This document shows, in pieces, positions 50,657-58,765 of a stretch of 64,000 nucleotides of DNA. This DNA comes from Lacticaseibacillus jixianensis (GTDB taxonomy: Bacteria; Bacillota; Bacilli; Lactobacillales; Lactobacillaceae), in the NCBI RefSeq assembly GCF_003946485.1, contig NZ_RHOJ01000008.1:24130-88129 (forward strand), in the 5' to 3' direction. Under the pieces are notes generated by a model, which searched no databases, had not been told where the DNA came from, and saw nothing but the letters and a program-made list of their open reading frames with translations. Each line of letters starts with the position of its first letter. Positions within the stretch are counted from its first letter, which is position 1. The position numbers and the translations under genes were made by a program.

Positions 50657-52384
50657 ATGCCAGAAAAAACGATCCAGGGTCATTCAATCAACCAATATCT
50701 GCGTGTTCTGACGGCCAGCCTGGTCATCGTCTGTGTGGTCAACATTCTCTTGATCATTGCGACCATTCAAACCACCAGAAACGAGCGCCTAGAGCGCTTG
50801 GAAAGCACCATTGGCATCTACCTTGGCGACGTGGCAACCAAGTTCAAGGCCATCGACCACTTCATGGATTACTCAGTCGTCAACGAAAGCAGCCTTAAGG
50901 AAATGGCGCCGATCGACCCGAATGCGAACAGCGTCGCCTTGATCAAGCCGCTGAACCAGTTTCGGCAGCGGGTCTTCGACTTCCAGTACAACACCGGGAA
51001 GGCCTATCAATTTTTCTACTACTCGCCGCAAACTGGGTACTTCACCAACGTCTCCTCACTGCAGATGGGATATGATCCCTACCTTAAACTGAAGAGTGCC
51101 CTGATCACAGGTTGGGCCACGCAAACTAAGATCGCCGAAGAGCCGTGGCGGCAGGTCAAGATCGATGGCACGTACTACCTGTACCACGAAGTAAAATATG
51201 AGGGGGTCGTTTTATTTTGCACCGTTAAGGCCAGCGCCCTGACCCACCCGATTCAGACTCAGTACCTGGCCAACGCTGATCTGGCCTACATCCGCCTGAA
51301 CGGCCACGATCTGGTGAATCGGCAAGATCCGCGGTACCGCCGGCGCAACCTCAGTCCGAACCACTTCATTCACCAAAACGATGACAGCCAAACCCTGCCG
51401 TTCACTTTTAACGTCGTCGTCAACCGGTTCGGCCGCACCGAACAGTTCACCCTGATTCAGCTGATGCTGATGACATTGACGATGATCATCGGGATCGCGG
51501 CCATGTTCGGCGCGTTCTACCTGTGGCGGAACTTCGTGGTCCCCCTGCGGACCTTCTCATCAACGGTCACCTTACTGCAGCAATCGCCAAACACCGCCAG
51601 CATCCAGAACTCGCGGATCAAGGAACTAGAAAACGTCAACCATCAGTTCCACACCTTGATGCAGCAGGTCAGAAGCCTCAAGGTCTCGCTTTACGAAAAA
51701 GAGATCCAGCAAAAGAAGACGCAGATCCAGTTCATGCAGCTGCAAGTGCGGCCCCACTTCTACCTGAACATTCTCACCACGCTGTACAGCATGCTCCAGA
51801 TGAACCAAACCGCGCACATGGGGGAGCTGATCCTATCGGCCACCCGCTACATGCGCTACCTGCTCAACGCCGGGGCAGAGCTGGTGCCGCTGAGTCAGGA
51901 GATCAGCCACGTCAACGACTACCTCAACATTCAGCGGATCCGGTACGGCAACGACGTGATTCAGGTCGTGCTTGACATCGCGCCGCAGACCAAATGCTAC
52001 TTGGTGCCCCCGCTGATGCTGCAGACGTTCGTGGAAAATTCAGTCAAATACGCCGTCTCCTTTGATCGCCAAACCAAGATCGAGATCACGGCTAAGACGA
52101 TCCGGAATCAATACGGCGATGTGCTGGCGATCCACATCCAGGATAATGGCCCGGGTTTCCCTAAGGACATCCTGGACGCCCTGACCAAATCACACCTGAT
52201 CGCGTTAAACGAGCACCACATCGGCATCAACAACGTGATCAACCGCCTTGACCTGCTCTTCAATCAGAGTTATCAGTTGACCATTGGCAACCGGCCAGAA
52301 GGCGGTGCCTACATCGATTTGACCCTCCCTGTTCAGCAGGCGGTCAAGAAGGGAGAACTGACAGATGAAAGTACTCTTAGTTGA
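50657..52384 (+). CDS. Sensor histidine kinase, YesM/LytS type
   Basis: A 575-residue membrane kinase with TM1 at about 18-38, an extracellular sensor of ~225 residues, TM2 at about 266-288, a HAMP-like linker and a His_kinase domain. Phospho-acceptor His367 lies in QVRPHFYLNIL, the N-box is FVENSVKYA and the G-box DNGPGF. AAGGAG lies before the ATG at 50657. It overlaps the response regulator gene by 20 bases. Divergent from the lpl-type transporter, it probably senses an extracellular sugar, possibly via the binding protein, and controls the adjoining transport and GH65 genes. Confidence 0.94.
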   Translation: MPEKTIQGHSINQYLRVLTASLVIVCVVNILLIIATIQTTRNERLERLESTIGIYLGDVATKFKAIDHFMDYSVVNESSLKEMAPIDPNANSVALIKPLNQFRQRVFDFQYNTGKAYQFFYYSPQTGYFTNVSSLQMGYDPYLKLKSALITGWATQTKIAEEPWRQVKIDGTYYLYHEVKYEGVVLFCTVKASALTHPIQTQYLANADLAYIRLNGHDLVNRQDPRYRRRNLSPNHFIHQNDDSQTLPFTFNVVVNRFGRTEQFTLIQLMLMTLTMIIGIAAMFGAFYLWRNFVVPLRTFSSTVTLLQQSPNTASIQNSRIKELENVNHQFHTLMQQVRSLKVSLYEKEIQQKKTQIQFMQLQVRPHFYLNILTTLYSMLQMNQTAHMGELILSATRYMRYLLNAGAELVPLSQEISHVNDYLNIQRIRYGNDVIQVVLDIAPQTKCYLVPPLMLQTFVENSVKYAVSFDRQTKIEITAKTIRNQYGDVLAIHIQDNGPGFPKDILDALTKSHLIALNEHHIGINNVINRLDLLFNQSYQLTIGNRPEGGAYIDLTLPVQQAVKKGELTDESTLS

Positions 52385-53906
52385 TGATGATCGCTTTGTC
52401 CTGAATGTTCTGGAGCAAACCATCGCCTGGGGCAAGCTGGGCTTTACGGACGTTCTGCAGGCGGCCAACATGCACCAAGCCCAGGCCCTGCTCAAAAGCA
52501 CGCCGATCGACCTGGTGATCTCAGACATCGAGATGCCTCAGGGCTCCGGGCTCGACCTGCTCGAATGGTTGCGCCACGAGCTGAAAAGCTCGGCGGAGCT
52601 GATTTTTCTGACCAACTACGCGGACTTTAATTACGCCCAAAAGGCCATCGAACTGGGCAGCTTTGATTACTACCTCAAGCCGGTGATCCCGGACACTTTC
52701 ACCACTGTGCTGAACAAAGCCATCGCCAAGATCCAGGCCAAAAAACAGACTGCCGCCCGCCGCGCCCATCCCGCCCTCACCGCGGCGGCCTGGCACCGGC
52801 TGCTGAACGGGCAGGAAAGCGCCGAGACGGCGGCGCAGTTAGAAGACAGCGACCTGCTGCCGGTCATTGTGCAACCCGAGCGCGGCAGCAAGGTCAGTGC
52901 CTTGCACCTGCGGCTCAGCGACGGCCAAGAAACGTTTGGGACCCCGGCCTTTACCCCTGCGTTCGCGTTTCCCGACAACAATCACCGGCTAGTGCTCCTG
53001 CTTAAAACGCCCAAGACGGCCACCACCGCGACCAGCGCGATCACGAGCCTCGTGCCCCTCGGCCAGGCCCTGCGGGAGGCGCTCAGCGATGAGCATACCA
53101 ACTTTACCCTGTTTATCGGCACCCTCACGCCGGCCAAGCAACTTGCCGCGGTTTACCAGCAGCTGACCTTGATGGTGGCGGAGCTGGCCGTTCACCGCAA
53201 CAGCATTCACTTTCTCAGCTTTTACCACCACCGGCAGATCGACTACTTGGAGCCGGATCTGCAACTGATCAGCCAGCTGATTGGCAAAAAAGCCGGGAAA
53301 GAACTTCACGACTACTGTCAGCAGTACCTGCAAACCTGCCTGACTGAGCAGCGGCTCAACCGGCGGACGCTGCGCAATTTCCGGGAGGACTTGCTTCAGC
53401 AGATCTACGTGGAACTGCAGCGCCACAACGTTCAGGCCCACAAGCTATTCTCCTCGCGCGAGTACCAGAGCCTCTACCTGGATTCGCTCAACAACCTCGA
53501 GATCATGTTCGACTTCATCGATTATGTCACGGCCAGCGCATTTTCCTACGCCGAATTTGCGGACTCCAGCATCAGCGTTGCACAGCGGCTGCAAAAGTAC
53601 ATCGACAGCCACCTGGGCGACGACCTCACGCGCGAGAGCCTGGCGGAAATTGTCTACTTAAACCCGGACTACGCGGCCAAGCTGTTCAAGGATGAATTTG
53701 GGCTTTCCATTAACCATTACATCATCAACCGGCGCATCGCCGTTGCCCAGCACTTGATCGTGACCGACAACCGGCCGATCAACCAAATTGCCGAGTCGCT
53801 GGGTTACACCAACTTTTCCTATTTCACCCGCCTGTTCAAGCGGGAGGTCGGCCAAACCCCGATGGCGTATCGCCATCAGCAGCGCGCCCTCCAGTCACCC
53901 GTCTAA
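52365..53906 (+). CDS. AraC-type response regulator (YesN-like)
   Basis: A 513-residue regulator with a canonical receiver: acidic pocket Asp7-Asp9 in LLVDDDR, phospho-acceptor Asp54 in VISDIEMP and Lys105 in YYLKPV. A ~280-residue linker follows, then an AraC helix-turn-helix pair (LAEIVYLNPDYAAKLFKDEFGLS and IAESLGYTNFSYFTRLFKREVG). It is partner to the overlapping kinase gene. It contrasts with the orphan regulator at 30034-31650, whose receiver has lost these residues. The binding site is probably in 50400-50650 but no repeat pair was recognised. Confidence 0.94.
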   Translation: MKVLLVDDDRFVLNVLEQTIAWGKLGFTDVLQAANMHQAQALLKSTPIDLVISDIEMPQGSGLDLLEWLRHELKSSAELIFLTNYADFNYAQKAIELGSFDYYLKPVIPDTFTTVLNKAIAKIQAKKQTAARRAHPALTAAAWHRLLNGQESAETAAQLEDSDLLPVIVQPERGSKVSALHLRLSDGQETFGTPAFTPAFAFPDNNHRLVLLLKTPKTATTATSAITSLVPLGQALREALSDEHTNFTLFIGTLTPAKQLAAVYQQLTLMVAELAVHRNSIHFLSFYHHRQIDYLEPDLQLISQLIGKKAGKELHDYCQQYLQTCLTEQRLNRRTLRNFREDLLQQIYVELQRHNVQAHKLFSSREYQSLYLDSLNNLEIMFDFIDYVTASAFSYAEFADSSISVAQRLQKYIDSHLGDDLTRESLAEIVYLNPDYAAKLFKDEFGLSINHYIINRRIAVAQHLIVTDNRPINQIAESLGYTNFSYFTRLFKREVGQTPMAYRHQQRALQSPV

Positions 53907-53958
53907 AGGCCTTGCGTCGCGGGGAGCGCACTTAGCCCCCACCAGTTCCAGCCCACGC

Positions 53959-53997
53959 AAAAGCGGTTCCCTTCGTAAGTTGAAGAGAACCGCTTTT
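53959..53997. terminator. Bidirectional terminator between response regulator and msmK
   Basis: AAAAGCGGTTCCCTTC pairs with GAAGAGAACCGCTTTT (one mismatch) around a 7-base loop, with A and T runs on both sides. Confidence 0.9.
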
Positions 53998-54075
53998 CGA
54001 GTGCATCATTGCGTTTACGGCCAGCCAGGCGGGCTTTGCCACCCCCGGCTTAGACTGCCGGTAATCCCTGCTGAG

Positions 54076-55209
54076 CTAGGACATCGCCTCAATCGGGATC
54101 GGCTTATCGACGATCGTCATTTGGGTATCTTTGTCAAAGAAGTGGGCCTTGTTGATGTCAAAGCCGACCTTAACGTTGTCGCCAGGGTTGTGGAAGTCGC
54201 GCGCGTTCACGTTGGCGACGTACTCCTCGTCGTCCGTCTTCAGGTACAACTGCTCGGTGGCGCCCAGCAGCTCTGAGACCACGACCTCAGCGCCAACGAC
54301 CGCGTCCGGCCAGGTATCCAGGAAGGCCTGCTCGGAGTGGATGTCTTCAGGGCGGACCCCAAAGATGATCTCCTTGCCGTTGTAGCCCTGGTCATCCAGG
54401 ATCTTGGCCCGGCCTTCCGGCACCTTCATGGTGATCTTCTTGCCGTCGGAAACCACGCCGTCCTTGTAGGTCACGTGGAAGAAGTTCATCGCCGGGCTGC
54501 CCATGAAGCCCGCCACGAACATGTTCCGCGGGTTTTGGTAGACCTCAGCCGGCGTGCCGATCTGCTGGATCTGGCCAACAGACATGACGACCACCCGATC
54601 GGCCAGCGTCATCGCTTCGGTCTGGTCATGGGTGACGTAGATCGTCGTCGTGTTCAGGCGGCGGTGCAGCTTGGCGATCTGGGCCCGCATGGAAACCCGC
54701 AGCTTGGCGTCCAGGTTAGACAGTGGCTCATCCATCAGGAAGATCGGGGCGTCCCGCACAATGGCGCGGCCCAAGGCAACCCGCTGGCGCTGACCACCGG
54801 ACAGGTCCGCCGGCTTGCGCTGCAGGAATTCTTCTAGGCCAAGGATCTCGGCGGCGTTGTCGACCCGCTTTTTGATGTCCTCCTTGCTGTAGTGACGCAG
54901 CTTCAGGCCAAACGCCATGTTGTCCGCCACGGTCATGTGAGGGTAGAGGGCGTAGTTCTGGAACACCATCGCGATGTCGCGATCCTTCGGGGCCACGTCG
55001 TTCATGACCTTCCCGCCGATGACCAGCTCGCCCTCGGTAATGTCCTCAAGGCCGGCGATCATGCGCAGCGTCGTGGATTTCCCGCACCCAGACGGGCCAA
55101 CGAAAACAATGAACTCGCGCTCCTTGATGTGCAGATCAAAGTCCTTGACGGCGTAGTCTTCACCGTCCTCGTAGCGCTTGTATAAATGATCTAGATCAAT
55201 TTCAACCAT
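54076..55209 (-). CDS. msmK: Multiple-sugar ABC ATPase (MsmK/UgpC type)
   Basis: A 377-residue ATPase of the shared CUT1 type. Walker A is GPSGCGKST, signature [14 protein letters not shown], Walker [17 protein letters not shown] and the H-loop YVTHDQTEA; a C-terminal TOBE/MalK regulatory domain spans about 240-377. MsmK-like proteins energise several CUT1 importers. This one probably serves the LplABC-type transporter at 46858-50352, which has no ATPase of its own. ATG at 55209 follows GAAGGA by eight bases. A cre site lies ~195 bp upstream. Confidence 0.95.
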   Translation of the reverse strand: MVEIDLDHLYKRYEDGEDYAVKDFDLHIKEREFIVFVGPSGCGKSTTLRMIAGLEDITEGELVIGGKVMNDVAPKDRDIAMVFQNYALYPHMTVADNMAFGLKLRHYSKEDIKKRVDNAAEILGLEEFLQRKPADLSGGQRQRVALGRAIVRDAPIFLMDEPLSNLDAKLRVSMRAQIAKLHRRLNTTTIYVTHDQTEAMTLADRVVVMSVGQIQQIGTPAEVYQNPRNMFVAGFMGSPAMNFFHVTYKDGVVSDGKKITMKVPEGRAKILDDQGYNGKEIIFGVRPEDIHSEQAFLDTWPDAVVGAEVVVSELLGATEQLYLKTDDEEYVANVNARDFHNPGDNVKVGFDINKAHFFDKDTQMTIVDKPIPIEAMS

Positions 55210-55403
55210 CAGTCTAATCCTTCTCTCGTGATAAACTCTCAAATATGCAATCCATAATTTGAAATCGAAAAAACTGTGCACGAATACGGCTTGACTTCAG
55301 GTGCCAGCCGCGCCCACCTCACCGGTGAGTTCACAGTGCTCAGTCAATTCGATCCAGTTTATCAGTCCCCATGTCTTCTGTTATCCTACACTTTAGGAAT
55401 AAT

Positions 55404-55417
55404 TGCAAGCGCTTCAA
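55404..55417 (-). promoter_or_regulatory. cre site upstream of msmK
   Basis: TGCAAGCGCTTCAA (plus strand) is a near-perfect CcpA palindrome. On the minus strand it overlaps TTGCAA, a possible -35. The rest of 55210-55607 holds nothing else I can support. Confidence 0.65.
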
Positions 55418-55607
55418 GCCGCGGGCTGCTCCGCCTGCAGTCGAGTCAAGGCCGTTATTCATCAGCGGGCTGGCGGCTCGTCGGGGTGATCGACAGCGGT
55501 GCAGCGCCATTTTGGGGCATGTGAATCAAGCCTGACTGGACAATTGACGCATTCAAAATTTAACCCCGTCGTTTTTCGGCCGTGTCTGGCCGCCAGCAGG
55601 ACAAATC

Positions 55608-55643
55608 AAAAAAACAGAGCCAACCACGGTGCGGTCGACTCTG
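55608..55643 (-). terminator. Terminator of the GT2-like gene
   Basis: CAGAGTCGACC pairs with GGTTGGCTCTG, then T7 on the minus strand, ~56 bases after the stop. Confidence 0.88.
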
Positions 55644-55699
55644 TCTGACTGGCTGGATTGTGCCAGCGCGTTAGAACAATTTACCATCAGCGGAAAGCG

Positions 55700-56674
55700 T
55701 TACGCAAACTCAGCGGCCGCTGGGGCCGAGACGCGCGCGGTCAGCGGTGAGACCCGCTGCAGGTACGCCGCAAATCGCGAGGGCTCCGCATTCCACGGGG
55801 CGGTTGCCGTCGTATCTGTGGCCCGCAGCCGATCAACAAATGCAAGGATCTGCGGCCACTCCGCCGCGTTTTCTGACGCCAGCTCCGCCATTTGCGCAGT
55901 CATTGCCGGCTCCCGTCCGGCCTGGGAGTAGAACCGCACGATCGTTTGCGCCAGCGTCTTCAAGTACTGGTCCGGGGCCAGCGTCCGCAGCTTGAACAGG
56001 TACCGGGTCATCATCCGCACCCAGTCAAGCTGCAAAGTTGCCGGCAGCGGCGGGAGCACCGCATCCGAAACCGTGCGGCCGAGAAACTGCACGGTGACGG
56101 CGTGATCCAGCTGCTGCGGCGACTTGGCGACGGCCTCGACCAGCCGCCCAACGAAGGGTTCCGTGTACGGGCCAAAATCTTCAAACTGGATTCGGTTTTG
56201 CATCACCAACGCCCGGTCCACGAACCGCCCGGCCAGCAGGTGCGAAGCCGTTTCGACTTGATAGTTGAAGGTTCGATCCAGCTTCATCTGCTGGCGCATG
56301 AGCAAGCCGGAGATCATTTGCGTTTCCGGATGAGCGGCCATCGTCGCGAAGACTTGCTGCAGCACGTCGATCGAGTTGAATTGCATATTGGGCCCAAGAA
56401 AGGCGACAAAGCGCCCCGTCGCCAGCATCAGCCCCTGCTGAAAGGCCACTGGCCACGGCCAGATTTGGGCCGGCTTGATGTACCGGAACGTAAGGTGGTT
56501 GAACACCCGCAGCGGTTCCAGATCATCAAGTTGATACCGGCCATTATCGATCAGCAAGACCTCGATTTGCCGAAAGTCCACGCCCAACTGATTGTTGATG
56601 GACGAAAGCGGTACCGCCAAATCATGAACGTCTGCCGACTCGACCGCAATGATGAGACTTAAAGTTTTGCTCAT
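55700..56674 (-). CDS. GT2-like glycosyltransferase, possibly degenerate
   Basis: A 324-residue protein whose first ~120 residues resemble a GT-A (family 2) glycosyltransferase: LSLIIAVESADVHDLAVPL, IEVLLIDNG and GLMLATGRFVAFLGPNMQF. The usual DXD motif after AFL is missing; GPN stands in its place, so metal-dependent donor binding may be lost. The C-terminal 150 residues are helical and unrecognised. GGAGGAATAGGA precedes the ATG. Position next to the giant surface protein suggests a role in its glycosylation or in wall polymers, but this is only inferred. Confidence 0.65.
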   Translation of the reverse strand: MSKTLSLIIAVESADVHDLAVPLSSINNQLGVDFRQIEVLLIDNGRYQLDDLEPLRVFNHLTFRYIKPAQIWPWPVAFQQGLMLATGRFVAFLGPNMQFNSIDVLQQVFATMAAHPETQMISGLLMRQQMKLDRTFNYQVETASHLLAGRFVDRALVMQNRIQFEDFGPYTEPFVGRLVEAVAKSPQQLDHAVTVQFLGRTVSDAVLPPLPATLQLDWVRMMTRYLFKLRTLAPDQYLKTLAQTIVRFYSQAGREPAMTAQMAELASENAAEWPQILAFVDRLRATDTTATAPWNAEPSRFAAYLQRVSPLTARVSAPAAAEFA

Positions 56675-57024
56675 TCCTATTCCTCCAGATTAGTTAACTG
56701 CTGCCCAACCGCGCGTAACGGTGCCAGCGCTCGCCGCCCCGTGCAATTATCTTGCTTAGCCGAACGTTTCCGTCATTGTCCATGCCCGATCAACGACTAA
56801 TGCGAAGCCGCCCCGTTGGCTACTTCCAGCGCCTTACCGCGTGACCAAATTTCACTCTGATCCTCGGCTGAAAGCGTCGCCACGTATTCAGTTTACCCCT
56901 ATCCGTGTCAGGACAGAAGAAGACGCAAGGAATTTCGGCTAACTTTGGCATACCATTCGTGCTAAGCCCGCTTATCGCGCGGATTGCCGATGCAGTTCTC
57001 ATTTTCGCCGGGTACTTTTTTTGC
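56675..57024. other. Intergenic stretch between surface protein and GT2-like gene
   Basis: No gene with a ribosome binding site and no repeat was recognised here. It carries the end of the surface protein operon and the upstream region of the GT2-like gene, whose promoter was not identified. Confidence 0.4.
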
Positions 57025-57066
57025 AAAAACAAGCTGGCCGTCTCGGTCACCCGAGGCACCCAGCTT
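57025..57066 (-). terminator. Terminator of the surface protein gene
   Basis: AAGCTGG pairs with CCAGCTT around an inner CTCGG-GTGA-CCGAG hairpin, followed by GT5 on the minus strand, ~25 bases after the stop. Confidence 0.85.
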
Positions 57067-57091
57067 GCCTGCCGCTCACTGCGTTATGCGC

Positions 57092-58765
57092 CTAATACAG
57101 TGGATCATCATCCGCATCGTGGCGCTTCTTGACGACCGCGAATGCGGCTAGCGCATCCAGCATAGTCAAGCCAACCCCGACAAGTACGGCACTACCATCT
57201 TCCGCCTCGCCAGTTTCCGGAAGCACGAGACGCTCGTTGACTCTGCCGGTTGCGGCGAGCGCCGCCGCAGGGTCAGCAGCGGAACCAGCGCCACCGCCTA
57301 TTGCCAGCTCACCAATCGCAGATTCTGGATCGCCCAGAACCGCTTCTGAGCCTTCAGTCTGGTGGCCCGCTGGCTGCTCGTCAGATTCAGCAACCGGAGA
57401 ACCGCCAATGCTGCTCTCGTTAGTGGTCGTGAGAACCCCGTCAGGGCTGCCCCCGATGCTGCTCTCATTGGTTGTGACGAGGGTCCCGTCGCTACCATTG
57501 GTCCCGGTCTCGTTAGTCGGCGTCGTCGTGGTGGTGCCACCGCCGTTGCCGCCATCGGTCCCAGTACCGTTCGTCGGCGTCGTCGTGGTCGTGCTGCCAC
57601 CGCCGTTGCCGCCGTCGGTTCCAGTACCGTTCGTCGTCGTGGTCGTGCTGCCACCGCCATTGCCGCCGTCGGTTCCAGTACCGTTCGTTGGCGTCGTCGT
57701 GGTGTTGCCACCGCCATTGCCGCCATCGGTCCCGGTCCCGGTCGTTGGCGTCGTGGTGATGGTGCCACCGCCATTGCCGCCGTCGGTCCCAGTGCCGTTC
57801 GTTGGCGTCGTCGTGCTGCCACCGCCATTGCCGCCGTCGGTTCCAGTCCCGTTCGTCGGCGTCGTGGTCGTGCTGCCACCGCCATTGCCGCCGTTGGTCC
57901 CAGTGCCGTTCGTTGGCGTCGTCGTGGTCGTGCCACCGCCATTGCCGCCGTCGGTCCCAGTGCCGTTCGTCGGCGTCGTGGTCGTGCTGCCACCGCCATT
58001 ACCGCCGTCGGTCCCAGTACCGTTCGTCGGCGTCGTCGTGGTCGTGCCACCGCCATTGCCGCCGTCGGTCCCAGTACCGTTCGTCGGCGTCGTCGTGGTC
58101 GTGCCACCGCCATTGCCGCCGTCGGTCCCAGTGCCGTTCGTCGGCGTCGTCGTGGTCGTGCTGCCACCGCCATTGCCACCGTCGGTCCCAGTACCGTTCG
58201 TCGGCGTCGTGATGGTAGTGCCACCGCCATTGCCGCCGCCGGTCCCAGTGCCCGTTGGAGTCTGGTTGTTATCCGGTACTGGCACAGTGCTGATCGTCTG
58301 CTCACTGCCATCGTTGCCGATGATGTAGAAGACATACGACTTGGTCCCATCCGGGTTGGCGACGATTTTGACTTGCGGAGTCTGACCCGGTTCACCCTGG
58401 TCACCCTTATCGCCCTTATCACCGTTCTTAACGGTATAGTCAGTGCCGTTAAGCGTGAAGGTCCAGCCGTCGACATTGCCATCGGCGTCGGTATGTGGTG
58501 CAACCGTTGGGGTCTGACCATCTTTACCATCGGCCGGTGCCGGGACCGTCCCTACCAAGACCTTTTCGCCAGCCTTGTTGATGTAGAAGAACCGGTAACT
58601 CGTGACTTTGCCATTAGCGTCAGTGACTGGCTCGACTTGCGGCGTCTGGCCCGCTTCACCGTCCTTTGGTGCTTGGACGGTACCGACCGTCGTTTCCTTG
58701 CCGTCTTCACCAACCACGAAGAATTCGTAACGCGTGGTGCCGTCCTCGGCCACCTCAGCGCGAAC
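57092..58765 (-). pseudogene. C-terminal stalk and LPETG anchor of the giant surface protein, cut off by an in-frame stop
   Basis: This segment continues the same reading frame as the preceding 58766-64000 gene but lies after its TAA. It contains two more structural repeats, a stalk of 13 Thr/Gly-rich repeats of about 18-20 residues (PTNGTGTDGGNGGG plus a Thr run), two NESSIGGSP units, and a C-terminal sorting signal: LPETG (57223-57209), a hydrophobic segment and KKRH followed by an acidic tail DADDDPLY. It has no ribosome binding site of its own. If the stop is read through or is a sequencing error, the product is wall-anchored by sortase A. Confidence 0.85.
57490..58260 (-). repeat. Thr/Gly-rich stalk repeats of the surface protein
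   Basis: About 13 tandem units of 48-60 bp encoding GTGTDGGNGGG followed by S/T/N, three to five Thr and PTN. Units differ mainly in the number of Thr codons and in silent changes. Such stalks are typical targets of O-glycosylation and carry the functional domains through the cell wall. Confidence 0.9.
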
